Shown here piece by piece: positions 10,566 through 21,932 of a DNA stretch of 64,000 bases (positions are counted from its first letter, which is position 1; every line of letters begins with the position of its first letter). The notes under the pieces are model-generated. The model worked only from the letters and a program-made list of their open reading frames with translations, did no database searches and was not told the origin of the DNA. The position numbers and the translations under genes were made by a program. The stretch comes from Terebella lapidaria (Eukaryota; Annelida; Polychaeta; Terebellida; Terebellidae): contig OX424559.1 of NCBI GenBank assembly GCA_949152475.1, positions 32,159,119 to 32,223,118 of the forward strand. Direction: 5' to 3'.

Positions 10566-12870
10566 GTGATTTTGAATTCGACTTTCAATTACATGTACCT
10601 CGGAAGATCAGTGCAGCAATTTTGGCGGGGGAAAAGAAAACAGTTGTGACTTGAGATTTAACATTTCTCTGGTAATTTTTTTTAGCCCTTGCTCTAGTTT
10701 TTCACACTTAACAGTGATATATTTGGGGCAACAGAGATGATAGGGCTACGGGGGATACACCCAAGCGGTCGTAGGCGACCGGAAGCGTCTAGTTCTATAT
10801 GAATGATGAACTTATTGTTGATTGAAGCATATAAACTGAGGCTATATATTGTGTAAATTGGTATGCATATCAACAAAACACATGGATTGTAAATAGTAAA
10901 AAGGCGGGGCTTGCCACCACCTTTCCTATTTGCCCCGGCTAGATATATGTAGGTACCATCCGTACTCACAATAGTTTGATGTGAGATTGGCAGTGATAGA
11001 GTGATTTCAGAAGATACATTACGTCCCTTAAATCAATGACACCAGCTGCAGTCATATAAGCGTGACGCGGCAATGTACCGGTTACTGACTTGTATTATGT
11101 ATATTTGTATATGGTCGATTATTTCCATGCATTTATGATAAATACGACATGTACTGACACTGCATTTATTGTGCACTTCAAATAAATATCGTTCAATGGC
11201 GGTATTTTCACCAATGTATTTGGGAACCAAATAAACTTATTTCACACTGGATACTCTTATAATATGACTTTCAATTCTTCACGTCATTAATGTTTGATAA
11301 TTCGGATAACGAATGAATATCAAGTGCCACCCCCTCTGTATATTTGCACACCTTTCACAATTGAGGGAACTTTTGTCAGTCGTACCTTCCCACTTTCTGT
11401 GCTGTCAGCAGGGTTATGTAGAAAAAAGTATAACAATTCAAAGACAAACCTATTTAAACATATAAGTAACACATGTAATGAGTGAATATATGATTCAAGG
11501 AGAAGGGTGGGGAGGTTAGTATTTCCTTAAACCACGTGTTAATTTTGAATAATTTGATGCATATCAACAACATGTGTGGGTAACACCGCTGATTTAGGAC
11601 ATCAATGGCAACAGCGGGAAAGAAGGAGGGGGGAGGGGCAACAAAGACAACGACCCATTGCTGCAGCAATCCAAGGGGAAAACGGAGGAGAGCTCGGCTG
11701 ACCTGAGGTGAGCTCGGCTGACCTGAGTCACAGCAACATACACTTGTTGTGGACAGGATGAACATTATCAAACGCGCGGTAAGTCACAATCCTATGTATG
11801 AAATCATATTTTATATAGACCACACCAGAGAGACACCAGGTGGAGACACTGAATAGATGTGGTTAGTTATTGATCGTGTCGGTTTAGATAGGCATCGCAC
11901 TTATCACGCCTACTTAAACGCAGAAATACGTACCGGGTAAGAGGGTCTTTTATGTATTTAACGTGTTTGAACATCAATTTGTCACCAATTGTCTTAGACA
12001 TGCACGCTTTTTTTTACTCGCTGATAAGTGACTTAGAGCTCGAGGCGGCTGGCGAAAAACCACCGTCGTCTGTACCCGGGATGACCAGAAGTAGTATAGT
12101 AAGGTATGCCATGGTTCAAATACCGTGAGGAGACATCAGGAGCCAAGGAGTTTAGGCTCCTCAAAGAGGACATACATCCTCAAAGAGGATATAAGGTAGG
12201 AAAAGAGCCAGGAAGACTTGAATCATAATGTTCTGTATTTGGGAGATGAGCGATGAAGACATTAATCATAAAGAACTGATTTTAGGAAATCCCGATTTTT
12301 TAACACCAAGTCATAACGTTCATATTATTATTTATGATACAAATGAACTACAGTGGAAACCAGTGTTTATTCGTATTGTTTTGTTACCGTATGTATTTCA
12401 AAATACATGTACATTTTCAAAATTTTTTTTATACACTTGTACAGCGTTACTTGAAACATACAAATAATCCAGTCAATCAACCTATTCCATGACCAGGCCT
12501 GGTAACATTGACATCATAGAGTACACACCGGCTCACCTGTCTTAATCATTATGCCCCCCTCGAATGTCTAAACCAAAATCTGGAATTTCCTTGGGAAAAA
12601 GTTCGGTTCGTATTCATCCGCGTTAGAAGTTCAGTAGTTTAAGCATGTGTGCGATCGGGAAACTTGCGAATTCACATTAACTAGATATTATACCTATTGC
12701 ACTAGGGGTAATTAACCCTGCTTAGAAGTTGACAACTCAAGTTACATGGTAATACGTCTTTGGATATATTTTATCCCAATTACGTGGATTATTTTATTAT
12801 GCAACGTTATTAATATATGACAGCAATTCTGTTGGTTATTCCTGCTTTCATTAAACAGTGATCAGTATGG
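10566..12870. other. Non-coding, no convincing gene
   Basis: Mostly unique sequence. A 20-bp block, GAGCTCGGCTGACCTGAG plus two bases, is directly duplicated at about 11690-11730. A GT donor follows a short ATG frame at 11757-11777 (seven codons), which could be a first coding exon for the downstream membrane-protein exons, but nothing confirms it. A short direct repeat, TCCTCAAAGAGGA, occurs near 12155 and 12178. Confidence 0.5.
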
Positions 12871-12922
12871 CAAAAAAATATTTTCGTTTTCATCACGTTT
12901 GTCGCGGCTGTTCGTGTTGTAG

Positions 12923-12997
12923 AAAGCAGATATTCCCGTGTGGGAGAGAGAGTGGTGTGTAGAGGAATCGACTGTCGATCTAAATTGAAAGACATAA
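12923..12997 (+). CDS. Candidate exon, lectin-like extracellular segment
   Basis: Lies between a pyrimidine-rich acceptor ending TGTTGTAG and a strong donor GTAAGTAT. Only one frame is open; it reads SRYSRVGERVVCRGIDCRSK, which loosely resembles the YGR...C...C part of SUEL-type (rhamnose-binding) lectin domains. Its exit phase does not match the next candidate exon, so either an exon is missed, another splice site is used, or the gene is decaying. Weakly supported. Confidence 0.25.
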
Positions 12998-13059
12998 GTA
13001 AGTATCCAGGAGGGCGTAGATAACGTGCACAAAATTGATTTGCGAAGCACATTTCTCAG

Positions 13060-13160
13060 GAAAATGCTGGATCGCATACTGGAGCGCTTCACGGGTGTAG
13101 CAATATTAAACATCCGTACAATCCGGTAGCGGACTGTTCCTTTAGAGATTATTCTTACAG
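13060..13160 (+). CDS. Candidate exon of a membrane protein, Cys-containing ectodomain
   Basis: Acceptor CACATTTCTCAG, donor CAG/GTAAGAAG. One frame is open throughout (33 codons plus two bases); it includes ALHGCSNIKHPYNP and VADCSFRDYSY. Its two trailing bases join in frame to the exon at 13272, producing a continuous FEVIIYC end. The C...NP..DC...Y.FEVIIYC pattern resembles the end of a SUEL-type galactose/rhamnose-binding lectin domain, but the similarity is weak and judged by eye. Would act outside the cell as part of a single-pass receptor or surface protein. Confidence 0.4.
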
Positions 13161-13205
13161 GTAAGAAGATCTTATCGCCTTCTGACATAATGAAAGTGTT
13201 CATGT

Positions 13206-13241
<36 letters not shown>
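13206..13241. repeat. (GA)n microsatellite
   Basis: About 18 GA dinucleotides inside the intron between the exons at 13060 and 13272. Confidence 0.95.
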
Positions 13242-13245
<4 letters not shown>

Positions 13246-13271
13246 AGAAAAAAAAACTATCCCAATTTCAG

Positions 13272-13772
13272 TTTCGAGGTAATAATATACTGCCGGCCGG
13301 ACACGCAGTCTTCAACCACTACAAAGGAGCCTGTAACGACCATCACCACCACTATCCTCACCACCACTGCCACCATTGAGGAGTCTATATTCACCAGTGA
13401 CTCCTCACCCACTACATCACAGGAAAATCCAGCGACCTGGCATGAAGTAATTCGACGACCACAGCGCCACCTGAACCCTCCAATAGAACCACTCCCAGCA
13501 CCACAATCACCATGAGAAGCATGACGAAAGACAAGGCGGCACTGTACACATTAATATGTGTGGTTGCCGCTTTGCTTTTGATCAGCATTATCCTTCTGCT
13601 GTACCTGAGTTACATTACCTGCCGCTGTCAAAAGGAGCGAAGAACGCGACCGCGGAACCAAATTCCAACTGTTCCAAGAGAAGTGAACCAGCTGACCAGT
13701 GGTCTTAACAGTTTGTCTTTGGACTCCATCGTGTTATTCAGCATGCCCCTAGACCGACCAAAGGCAGACTAG
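13272..13772 (+). CDS. Candidate last exon: Thr-rich stalk, transmembrane helix, short tail
   Basis: Follows the acceptor CCCAATTTCAG. The frame from the previous exon reads FEVIIYCRPDTQSSTTTK and continues as a Thr/Ser-rich stalk. From about 13446 a second frame continues the same theme (STTTAPPEPSNRTT, with NST and NRT glycosylation sites), then a basic KDK, a hydrophobic helix of about 24 residues (LYTLICVVAALLLISIILLL), a Cys/basic stop-transfer CRCQKERRTR, and a cytoplasmic tail ending at the TAG. Between 13430 and 13450 the two frames differ by one base, so the exon as read carries one frame change or a missed tiny intron. The order stalk, helix, basic tail is typical of a type I membrane protein. 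The single-frame part with its own ATG is 13512-13772 (86 residues). Confidence 0.5.
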
Positions 13773-13989
13773 GTCATTGTTTTTCTAAGTAATAGTCTTG
13801 ATTTTGTTTGTACCTTTTACAAATTTCCATTTCAACTTTTGAATTTTAGATATATTTATCACTCTTTTCAGATCTCCAGTGTTCACATTTCTCACTCTTC
13901 ATCCACATTCTGTGAGTATTTTAAAAACGATAACAAATGGATAACAAATTCCCTGATGGACGTTCTGTTATCTGGTCCGCAGCCTTGAC

Positions 13990-16900
13990 TCCTGCAAAGT
14001 TCCTGATTCTCGTCATTGCCCGCGAGATTCATTTATTTGCAGCATTGCTGGGAATTGTGCATACATAATCACCATGACGGTTTCTTCTGGTGCTTTGTCG
14101 AATCTGATGCTGAGGCGAGTGTGTCCCCTCCTGAGAAGACTCAGTGTAGCCTGATCGTTATCAGTTTTCCCGTCAATCGTGAATCCATACAGGGCTGATC
14201 CAGTTCTAAAATGTTTGCATGTTTGATCAGGACATTCACCACTACCAAAAATTCTGAACAGACTGAGATAAGCATTGACGTACTGATTGTTTTTATAGGA
14301 CGAATGCAGGGGTTCCCCAGGAACAGATTGCCCGTCTACATAAAAGCCCATAAAACTGCAGTTGAAGTGTTCAAAGTTGTATGGGGTTTTTTTTATCATA
14401 ACTGCCACTATATCCCTTTTCAGAAGCCAGGCCAACAATGATTTTGGAGGGTACCTGACTTTGAAGGTTTTGATATCGCTCCTTGTATATGGATAGTGCT
14501 GGTTGCTCCTTGATCATTTCTGCATGGCTGACTATGAGTCCTGGGTTTAGTGTGCAATGACAGTGTGTGTGCTGGGTGAAAGCAGAGCGAAATTGTCATT
14601 GTTTGGGAAAAAATTTACAATTTACGTAATTGATGGTCCACCTGGAATATTTTTCTTGATAATGATGGATCAATCTTTGTTTTCTTCGGGAAAGAGAAGA
14701 AAAGTAACTCCCTTCTCTTCCCTGCCTGGAACAGCATGTGACGAGCAACTCCTGGAACTGAAATGGCAACTTTAAACACATCGACCTCCTTTTCCGTGTA
14801 AAATTGCAAAAACAAAAGGCTTCACATATTGATCGTTGTAGGACGTCAATAAATCAATAGAATCTGTAGTTCCTCGTATTTCTGCTGACCAGAAGGTGGT
14901 GCCAGACCAGTCGCCCCGTTTTTCTCCCAATGAAGGATCTCTTCTTTCAAAACGTTGTAACCCTTCAACTCAGAATGAAAACATGCATACTCCGGAAGTG
15001 ATGGGTACTTCAAATTTTCACTGTTATCAAACCACTCATAGAACCACTCATAAGATGAATATGACTTCTGCTCTGTGACACCATATGCCTGCAAAAAACT
15101 TTGAGTAGATACACCCAGGGGCCAAAAATTAGGTGATATCCAGAAATTTCAAACCTTCACATCCAATACGGAGGTACGTGTTTACCGAGACAGGATAATG
15201 TCGCCTTTTCCATTTAGAATGCTGCCCACTCAAATCGTCTGTCCGCTCAAGGACTACCTCAAAATCATAAACCACAAAATGAGGGAAAAATCTATCAGCA
15301 CCTGGAACAATAATTCCAAATTGCTCCAGCTTTTCAAACACATTCCGAATACACTGGTGAATTTCACCTGGGTATTTCAGTTTCGTAACGTTATTGCATG
15401 ATTTCAAATGCAATTTGATCTTGCTTGCCAGTTGAAAGTGTCGATCACACTTTGGACACTAAATTTTGTGTGCGTACACTTTGAAGTCTTTGATCTAACT
15501 GAGGTGTTGTTCATACACATTCATGTACATGACTTCCTGATACCTGGTGGTTAGTTGATGCCGAGGTATGGCAGAACCATTCTCTTGTAGCTCACACACG
15601 GTGATTTGCACCTCAAAACATCTTTCAAAATAGGGTACATCTCGGGAAAAGATTCCATCAAAATATTGCATGTTAGTAGGCAATTCTCTCCCGAGTTTAT
15701 GCATGAACTCACGAGATTTCTTGTAGCATACCCCGACGGCTGTTTCGAGCTGTCTCTGTTGCCTGTGGGTGGCAAGGAAACAGAATGCACAGAGGTTATC
15801 TCTATATATTCCATTACGCCCCTGTTCAAGCGTTATGAGGCACTTTCAACTCCAGGTGAAGTCCGGGTGTATGCAGTTCTGTAGATATAAAAAAACACGT
15901 TTGTTATCAATCGAACCTTCCATTTAGTGTCTTGTCTCTGCTTCCTCGGGTGATTCAGAATGTCGAGAATCTCGAGTTCTCTCCTAACTCGCTCCAGATC
16001 CTGCAACCTTGAAATCATCATGGGAGATTCAAACACAGAGGCGTTGCTGTATGGAATGAACTAGCGATGTTGTTCGTTTTCATTATTATGCAGAATGGAA
16101 CCAAATGCCAGGTTCGCCTTGAATGCATTATTTTCACTACGGAATATTTCTTCCAAGTGTCCCATCAATTCATTCACTCCCTGTCTAAGTTGTCGGTGGG
16201 GAAGTTATACTCAATGTGCACCCTTCCATTGAGCACCTGCCCAAGTAGAATATGTGCATGGTTAATGTTGTATTCCTCAAGGAGCGCCTGGTCTTTGATC
16301 TAACTGAGGTGTTGTTCATACACATTCATGTACATGACTTCCTGATACCTGGTGGTTAGTTGATGCCGAGGTATGGCAGAACCATTCTCTTGTAGCTCAC
16401 ACACGGTGATTTGCACCTCAAAACATCTTTCAAAATAGGGTACATCTCGGGAAAAGATTCCATCAAAATATTGCATGTTAGTAGGCAATTCTCTCCCGAG
16501 TTTATGCATGAACTCACGAGATTTCTTGTAGCATACCCCGACGGCTGTTTCGAGCTGTCTCTGTTGCCTGTGGGTGGCAAGGAAACAGAATGCACAGAGG
16601 TTATCTCTATATATTCCATTACGCCCCTGTTCAAGCGTTATGAGGCACTTTCAACTCCAGGTGAAGTCCGGGTGTATGCAGTTCTGTAGATATAAAAAAA
16701 CACGTTTGTTATCAATCGAACCTTCCATTTAGTGTCTTGTCTCTGCTTCCTCGGGTGATTCAGAATGTCGAGAATCTCGAGTTCTCTCCTAACTCGCTCC
16801 AGATCCTGCAACCTTGAAATCATCATGGGAGATTCAAACACAGAGGCGTTGCTGTATGGAATGAACTAGCGATGTTGTTCGTTTTCATTATTATGCAGAA

Positions 16901-17880
16901 TGGAACCAAATGCCAGGTTCGCCTTGAATGCATTATTTTCACTACGGAATATTTCTTCCAAGTGTCCCATCAATTCATTCACTCCCTGTCTAAGTTGTCG
17001 GTGGGGAAGTTATACTCAATGTGCACCCTTCCATTGAGCACCTGCCCAAGTAGAATATGTGCATGGTTAATGTTGTATTCCTCAAGGAGCGCCTGGTCAT
17101 TCGCGTCCCTCCAGGGTATTCCTTCTTACTCCCAGGATTCCGGCTGCAGTTGGTCGCCTCTCCCATGTTACGTCATGCGGTGTCGGTACAGTTCACCACG
17201 AGAGTGGAATCTCCCGCTGCATGATGAACAAGCATACCCCTCTTCACCTGCCTTACTGGCTCCACATTGTGATCTCTTCACCTGTGGATGTCTGTTTCTA
17301 GTTGGATGAGATCTGGCGATGTGCTCTCTCAATGTCCTTACTGTGTATGAACATTTATTACATTTTTTACACTCGAATTAGTAACCTGTACACATTTTAG
17401 AGTGTCGAGCAAGATTAACAGCACGACTGAACTCTTTTTCACACAGGGGACAGTGACTCCTGGTCTCCTCATGGATTTTAGAATGCCTGGCCAATTTTCG
17501 TTTGTTAATAAAAGGTTTGTTGCACATCACACAAAGCCAGCGTGGTGTCTCTTCGGAACAGGCATCTCCACTCCCATGCTGGACATTTCCTTGTCAAACT
17601 AACAGATGATGATCTGTTTAATACTTTCATAAAAGTATGGATGAAATATTCATTTGTTCACAAAATTTCCAGTCATAGTTTCCACTTACAGGTATGTTGC
17701 TGTCACTGCCTGATGGACCTAGCGGTATATCAGCTTCCAGGACAAAATCGACCCACTCGTCAGGAAGAGCTTGTTCCAAATGCCTCCAACCACTATCAGG
17801 ATTTGTGGACTGAAAATGTTCATTTAGATTTGTTTCAGAGCTCGTACAAGACTGCAATACATGATTTCGGTTTCAAGTAA
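13990..17880 (-). pseudogene. Polinton (Maverick) fossil, broken
   Basis: Old copy of a Polinton, reading right to left. Recognisable parts are C2H2 zinc-finger segments and the N-terminal region of a Polinton-type family B DNA polymerase at about 15.4-17.6 kb, a further zinc finger and the exonuclease-type region (DFEVVLE) at about 15.1-15.45 kb, a later polymerase-linked segment (ISVPG motif) at about 14.6-15.1 kb, and at about 14.0-14.5 kb a segment like the capsid-type protein annotated as F54H12.2-like in other animals. Parts are recognised from family knowledge. Integrase, ATPase and protease modules were not found, and no terminal inverted repeats were found at the edges. It looks badly broken, with roughly a dozen interruptions, so it is an old insertion. 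Plus-strand frames over this span are shadows. Confidence 0.75.
15486..17095. repeat. Direct tandem duplication, 2 x 805 bp
   Basis: 15486-16290 and 16291-17095 appear identical base for base over the stretches I compared, including both strands' open frames. The junction is at GTCTTTGATC. The duplication lies inside the Polinton fossil and must be much younger than the insertion, or be an assembly artefact. Confidence 0.93.
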
Positions 17881-18957
17881 AAATACTACAGCGAAAATAT
17901 ATACTGGCCATTGTTGGTGCTGATTCACTTCTATTATATGCGATTGAAATCAAATGTTCAATGTTAGTTTTTATTTCCAGGGTTTTGCATGGATTCCAGG
18001 ACAGTGCGAACCCTGTGTTTGTAGCTTAGCTAATTAGTTGTTAATCACTGTACAGTTGATAAGTTGTTAGAATTTTTTTAGTTTTCATTTTGCAAACTGT
18101 GATATACGTGTTGTGTTTTTCTACATGCTTAGTCATTGTTCATGTTTAGTGTTTTTAGATTGTTTGTAATCAGCCGTTAGTTGAACTAGAATTTTGGTTG
18201 TTAGTCACTGTACAGTTGAAAAGTTTAGGTTTCATTTAGCAAACTGTGATCCATGTTGTGTATTTCTAGAAGCTTAGTAAGTGTTCATGTTTTTACTGTT
18301 TTTGAGATTGTTTGTAATTAGCGATTAGTTGTTGTTTTTTTATTTTAAGACTCACTTCTAAAAACTTTACATTTTCTAACCTGCGATTCTTCTATCATCA
18401 TGTAAAATGATTCTCATCATAATGTCTGTCCAAAGTAATATTCATTTCAAGTAATCATAAAGTATTTATACAGTATCAATACACTTCATTGCAATTTTTG
18501 CATTACCCTAGCTTTTTATCAATCTGTGATTCACAAATATTTCAAGCCTATTGTAGTTGAGATTTGCATAGGTTCAATTGTTGTTTGAAAATTTTAGGTT
18601 TCATTCTTAAAAACTTTACATTTTATAACCTGTAATTTTCGGTCATCATGTAGAAATGATTGTCATCATAACGTCCGTCCAAAAGGAAGTTCATTTCAAA
18701 TAATCATAGTGCGTTTCTACAGTGAAATATACCTCATTGTAATTTTTGCAATGTCATGGCTTTTTATCAATTTGTGATTTACAAACATTTTCAGCATGTT
18801 GTAGTTGAAATTTTATTTTTACACTTTATATTTGATAACCTAGGAATTTGCTATCATCATGCAATAATCCAGTATTTTGTAAAATATCAGTATTAAATTG
18901 AAACGTCTTGAATGAACATATTTGCTCAATACCTCTGTTCATATTTTCATTCATCAT
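17881..18957. repeat. AT-rich degenerate tandem repeats
   Basis: Two blocks: around 18000-18340 a unit of about 160 bp with CACTGTACAGTTGA and GCAAACTGTGAT; around 18350-18900 a unit of about 250 bp with AAAAACTTTACATTTTxTAACC and ATCATCATGTA. Copies are diverged. No gene. Confidence 0.7.
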
Positions 18958-20830
18958 TGTTGTATCCCCCGAGCGAAGTTCGGCGAATACTACAGATTTG
19001 TCTTTGTCGCGCCGCCACGTCCGCCTCCGCGTCCGCAGACACTTTCTTGTGAACGCGCTACAGGTTGCAAATCTTAACCAATTCTAATAATGTTTTATAC
19101 AGACACATCTTAGTATATAAGATCTCGACACCAATCGATTTTTGTCGCCATAGCAACCATAGCAACCATAGCGCCAAACCGATTGGCGACAATTTTTTTT
19201 TAAATTAGCCTGTTTAACACACATGGCTTGTGAACGCTCTACGAGTGGGAGTTTTTGATGAATGATGACGAAATCGCACAGGCTTGATGAGAAAGACTGT
19301 CACATGAAACCAATTTTAAGAATCATCAAAAAGATATCAATTAGTTAACGGACTAACTTATTACGACCATTAAAATACCCAATTTAACATCTGTGATCAC
19401 TCTGATATACCCTGTACTATGAAAGCGAATGGCACAGGATTTTTGTTCAGAATAGAGAAATGATGTTTTTGGCGAAAACAGAACGATATTATTGAATAAG
19501 TTAACCTTAATTTTACTATTTAAGTCTATTATTGACCACAATAAAAATAGTTAAGATGAGAAACGTTTATTGTTAAGCTCAACAAGGTGAAAGTTTTGTC
19601 CAGTACAGATTTCCTGGGTGTAACCCAATAAGTTAAACTTATTTTTCAATACTTAAGTCTATTATTGAAAAAATAATAGACTAGTCTCTTATAATAACAG
19701 CAATAACAAATAACAATAAATAAGCAATAAAAAATAACAGCAGCTAGTCTCTAAACTGCTGCGACAAGGATATGTTTTACCGAGACTTATAGCTGCGTTT
19801 AAGAAATTCTATGGACGTCATCATGATCTGGTTGATAAATACAGCAAATCCATGTCTGCCATGCAACTAGATCTATTTTCATGTTAATTTTGGGGAATTC
19901 ATGACGGGTGCCACTAGTGGGGCAGGAAATGCTCACTCTTTCCGGAACACCTGATTTCACCTCCTAATGGCCATTTACGGGGGTTCATGAGTTTCCCTGT
20001 CATTTTTGTTTTCTCTCACTTCGTATGCCTGATATGACTTTCTGTGCCCGGACTATGAGATTGGATAACGGACCCTGTTTTGTTTGCTTGGAATACTTAA
20101 TACTGGGTATTGATTCCACGTCTATTGACCATATTAAGAATAGTTAGGACAAGAAATATTTATTATTGGGCTCAACAAGGTAAAGGTTCTGTCCAGTAGA
20201 GATTTTATGGCTGTAACCAAATAAGTTAACATTATTTTAGCTAGCTAAGTCTATCATTGACCTTAATAAAAATAGTCAAGATGAGAAACATTATTATTGA
20301 GCTCAACAAGGTATAGGTTTTGCAAAGTAGAGATATTTGGGTGGAACCGAAAAAGTTAACATTGTTTTTATCAAAACATTGTTCTGGCTCGAATTTCGTC
20401 ATCTTGAAATGCAGTTTTGGTCAACTTTTACTTTGAATCTCAACTTGAAACCATGTTTTATCCATATTATGAGTGAAAATATAACTTGTAATTAAAAGTT
20501 CAATCTGGCTACAATTTTGAAATTCAACTTGAAGCCACATTTGGCACGTATTATTAGTCAAAATGTAAGTTATGCCAAAAAGTTCGATCTGGCTCAAATT
20601 TCGTCATCTTGAAACGCAGTTATGGTCATGTTCTAGTTTGATTTTCAACTTGAAACCAAGTCTGGCACATATTATGAGTTAAAATATATCTCATGGGGGA
20701 AAATTCGGTCTGGCTCCAATTTTGTCATCTTGAAATGCAGTTTTGGTCAGCTTCTAGTTTGAATTGCAGCTTGAAACCAAGTTTGGGGCACATATTATGA
20801 GTTAAGATATAACTTATGACTTATAAATAT
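18958..20830 (+). mobile_element. Composite satellite-bearing element, short copy
   Basis: Starts TTGTATCCCCCGAGCGAAGTT, then follows the order of the 7.3-kb copy: CGTCCGC tract, the GACACCAATCGATTTT block, the 128-bp satellite and the 121-bp satellite, each with fewer units. The 243-bp dispersed repeat has landed within the first satellite. Confidence 0.7.
19886..20127 (+). repeat. 243-bp dispersed repeat, copy 2 (nested)
   Basis: Same ends and length as 3376-3619. It interrupts the 128-bp satellite: satellite sequence stops near 19,680 and resumes at 20,128 with TTGACCATATTAAGAATAGTT. Confidence 0.85.
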
Positions 20831-20987
20831 ATATTACTTATAACTTATACATGTATATTTACTCTTGAATAAACACATTTGCTCAATACCTCTGGCTAAA
20901 TACATGTGTTCACATTTTCATTCATCATAATAATCTTGAGTCAACATATCTGTTAAACACCTCTGTTCAGATTTTCATTCATCTTAC

Positions 20988-21129
20988 CTCGCCAATTTCC
21001 CGTGTAGTCTGAGTCTCCGATTGTGTTTTTTAAAGGTTGGAGACCTGATTCCTCGGCCAGCCAAGCCCACTTTTGAAGGTCGTCTTCATAACCAATCAAA
21101 CTATTGAAAGTTTTCTCCATTATGTTCAT
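20988..21129 (-). CDS. Unassigned open exon, possible first coding exon
   Basis: On the minus strand an ATG at 21129 (a second Met three codons on) opens 47 codons reading MNIMEKTFNSLIGYEDDL and ending GDSDYTGNWR before a good donor (GAG/GTAAGAT). An in-frame stop lies upstream, so this could be a true start. Acidic and Trp-rich, with no motif I recognise. It lies upstream of the Polinton fossil on the same strand and may belong to it or to something else; the gap is over 3 kb and filled by another element. Confidence 0.3.
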
Positions 21130-21582
21130 GCAACGGAAGTCTAGGCTAAGACTGGTTGTTTCCCTGGAGTTGGATCATTTCAGGATTGATTGCATGTACT
21201 ACTCATGAACTTGGAATTGACGAGCTGTTCATTCACTTATAATGTAAATATAAATAGTTAAAAACTTTATTCCAATCAAGGTGAAATTTTTAGCCATCAA
21301 GAATTACCAAACGAGATTCCGTTTTTTTTTTAAAACAATGTTAAATTTGCTATAATCATCGTTTTCATATATGTCATTTTTACTACGGAATCGCACATTA
21401 ATATAATCGTATAGAAATCTATATAGCTGGTGTAATGTTTGGCGCTCACGCGCACAGGGCGCACGCGGCGCACGCGGCGGGCGTCGTAATTACTAGAACT
21501 ACAACCAGGTAAAAGTCCGTCCAGACGAGCCCGGCCGTCATATATCACACCATAAACATGGAAACAATACACGAGTATATAG
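21130..21582. other. Non-coding, with a GC-rich patch
   Basis: 21440-21490 holds a run of GGCGCACGCGGCGCACGCGG type, CpG-dense in an AT-rich setting. No gene seen. Confidence 0.5.
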
Positions 21583-21766
21583 TATCCGAGCAAACGAAAC
21601 CAAGTCCATTATCCAATCTCAAAGTCCAGTGTCAGGCAAAATCGAGAAAGTTTTGATGGCAGTTCATGAACCCCCATATATGGCCAGAAAGGGGTGAAAT
21701 CAGGTGTTCCGGAAAGAGTGAGCATTTCCTGCCCCACAATTGGCACCCGTCATGAATTCCAAACAT
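21583..21766 (-). repeat. 243-bp dispersed repeat family, inverted diverged copy
   Basis: Reverse complement shows ATGACGGGTGCCA, GGGGCAGGAAATGCTCACTC, GGTGTTCCGGAAAGAGTGAG (opposite sense) and ATTGGATAATGGAC. Shorter and clearly older than the other two copies. Confidence 0.8.
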
Positions 21767-21837
21767 TAACATGCAAAAAGGTCTTGTTGCATACTTGTCA
21801 CAGATTTTGTGTACTTATCAACCAGATTGTGATGACG

Positions 21838-21932
21838 TCCATAAAATCAACGTCCATGGAATCGACGTCCATAGAATTGACGTCCAATAGAATTCCATAG
21901 AATTGACGTCCATAGAATTGTGATGACGTCCA
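21838..21932. repeat. Short tandem repeat, about 16 bp
   Basis: About six copies of a GACGTCCATAGAATT-like unit. Each contains GACGTC, a perfect palindrome. Confidence 0.85.

Noticed and set aside
11757-11777. First coding exon for the 13-kb membrane protein
   Set aside because: An ATG and a GT donor are present, but seven codons without homology are not enough to call.
15198-16689. Plus-strand proteins over the Polinton fossil
   Set aside because: They are opposite recognised minus-strand segments and are duplicated only because the DNA is.
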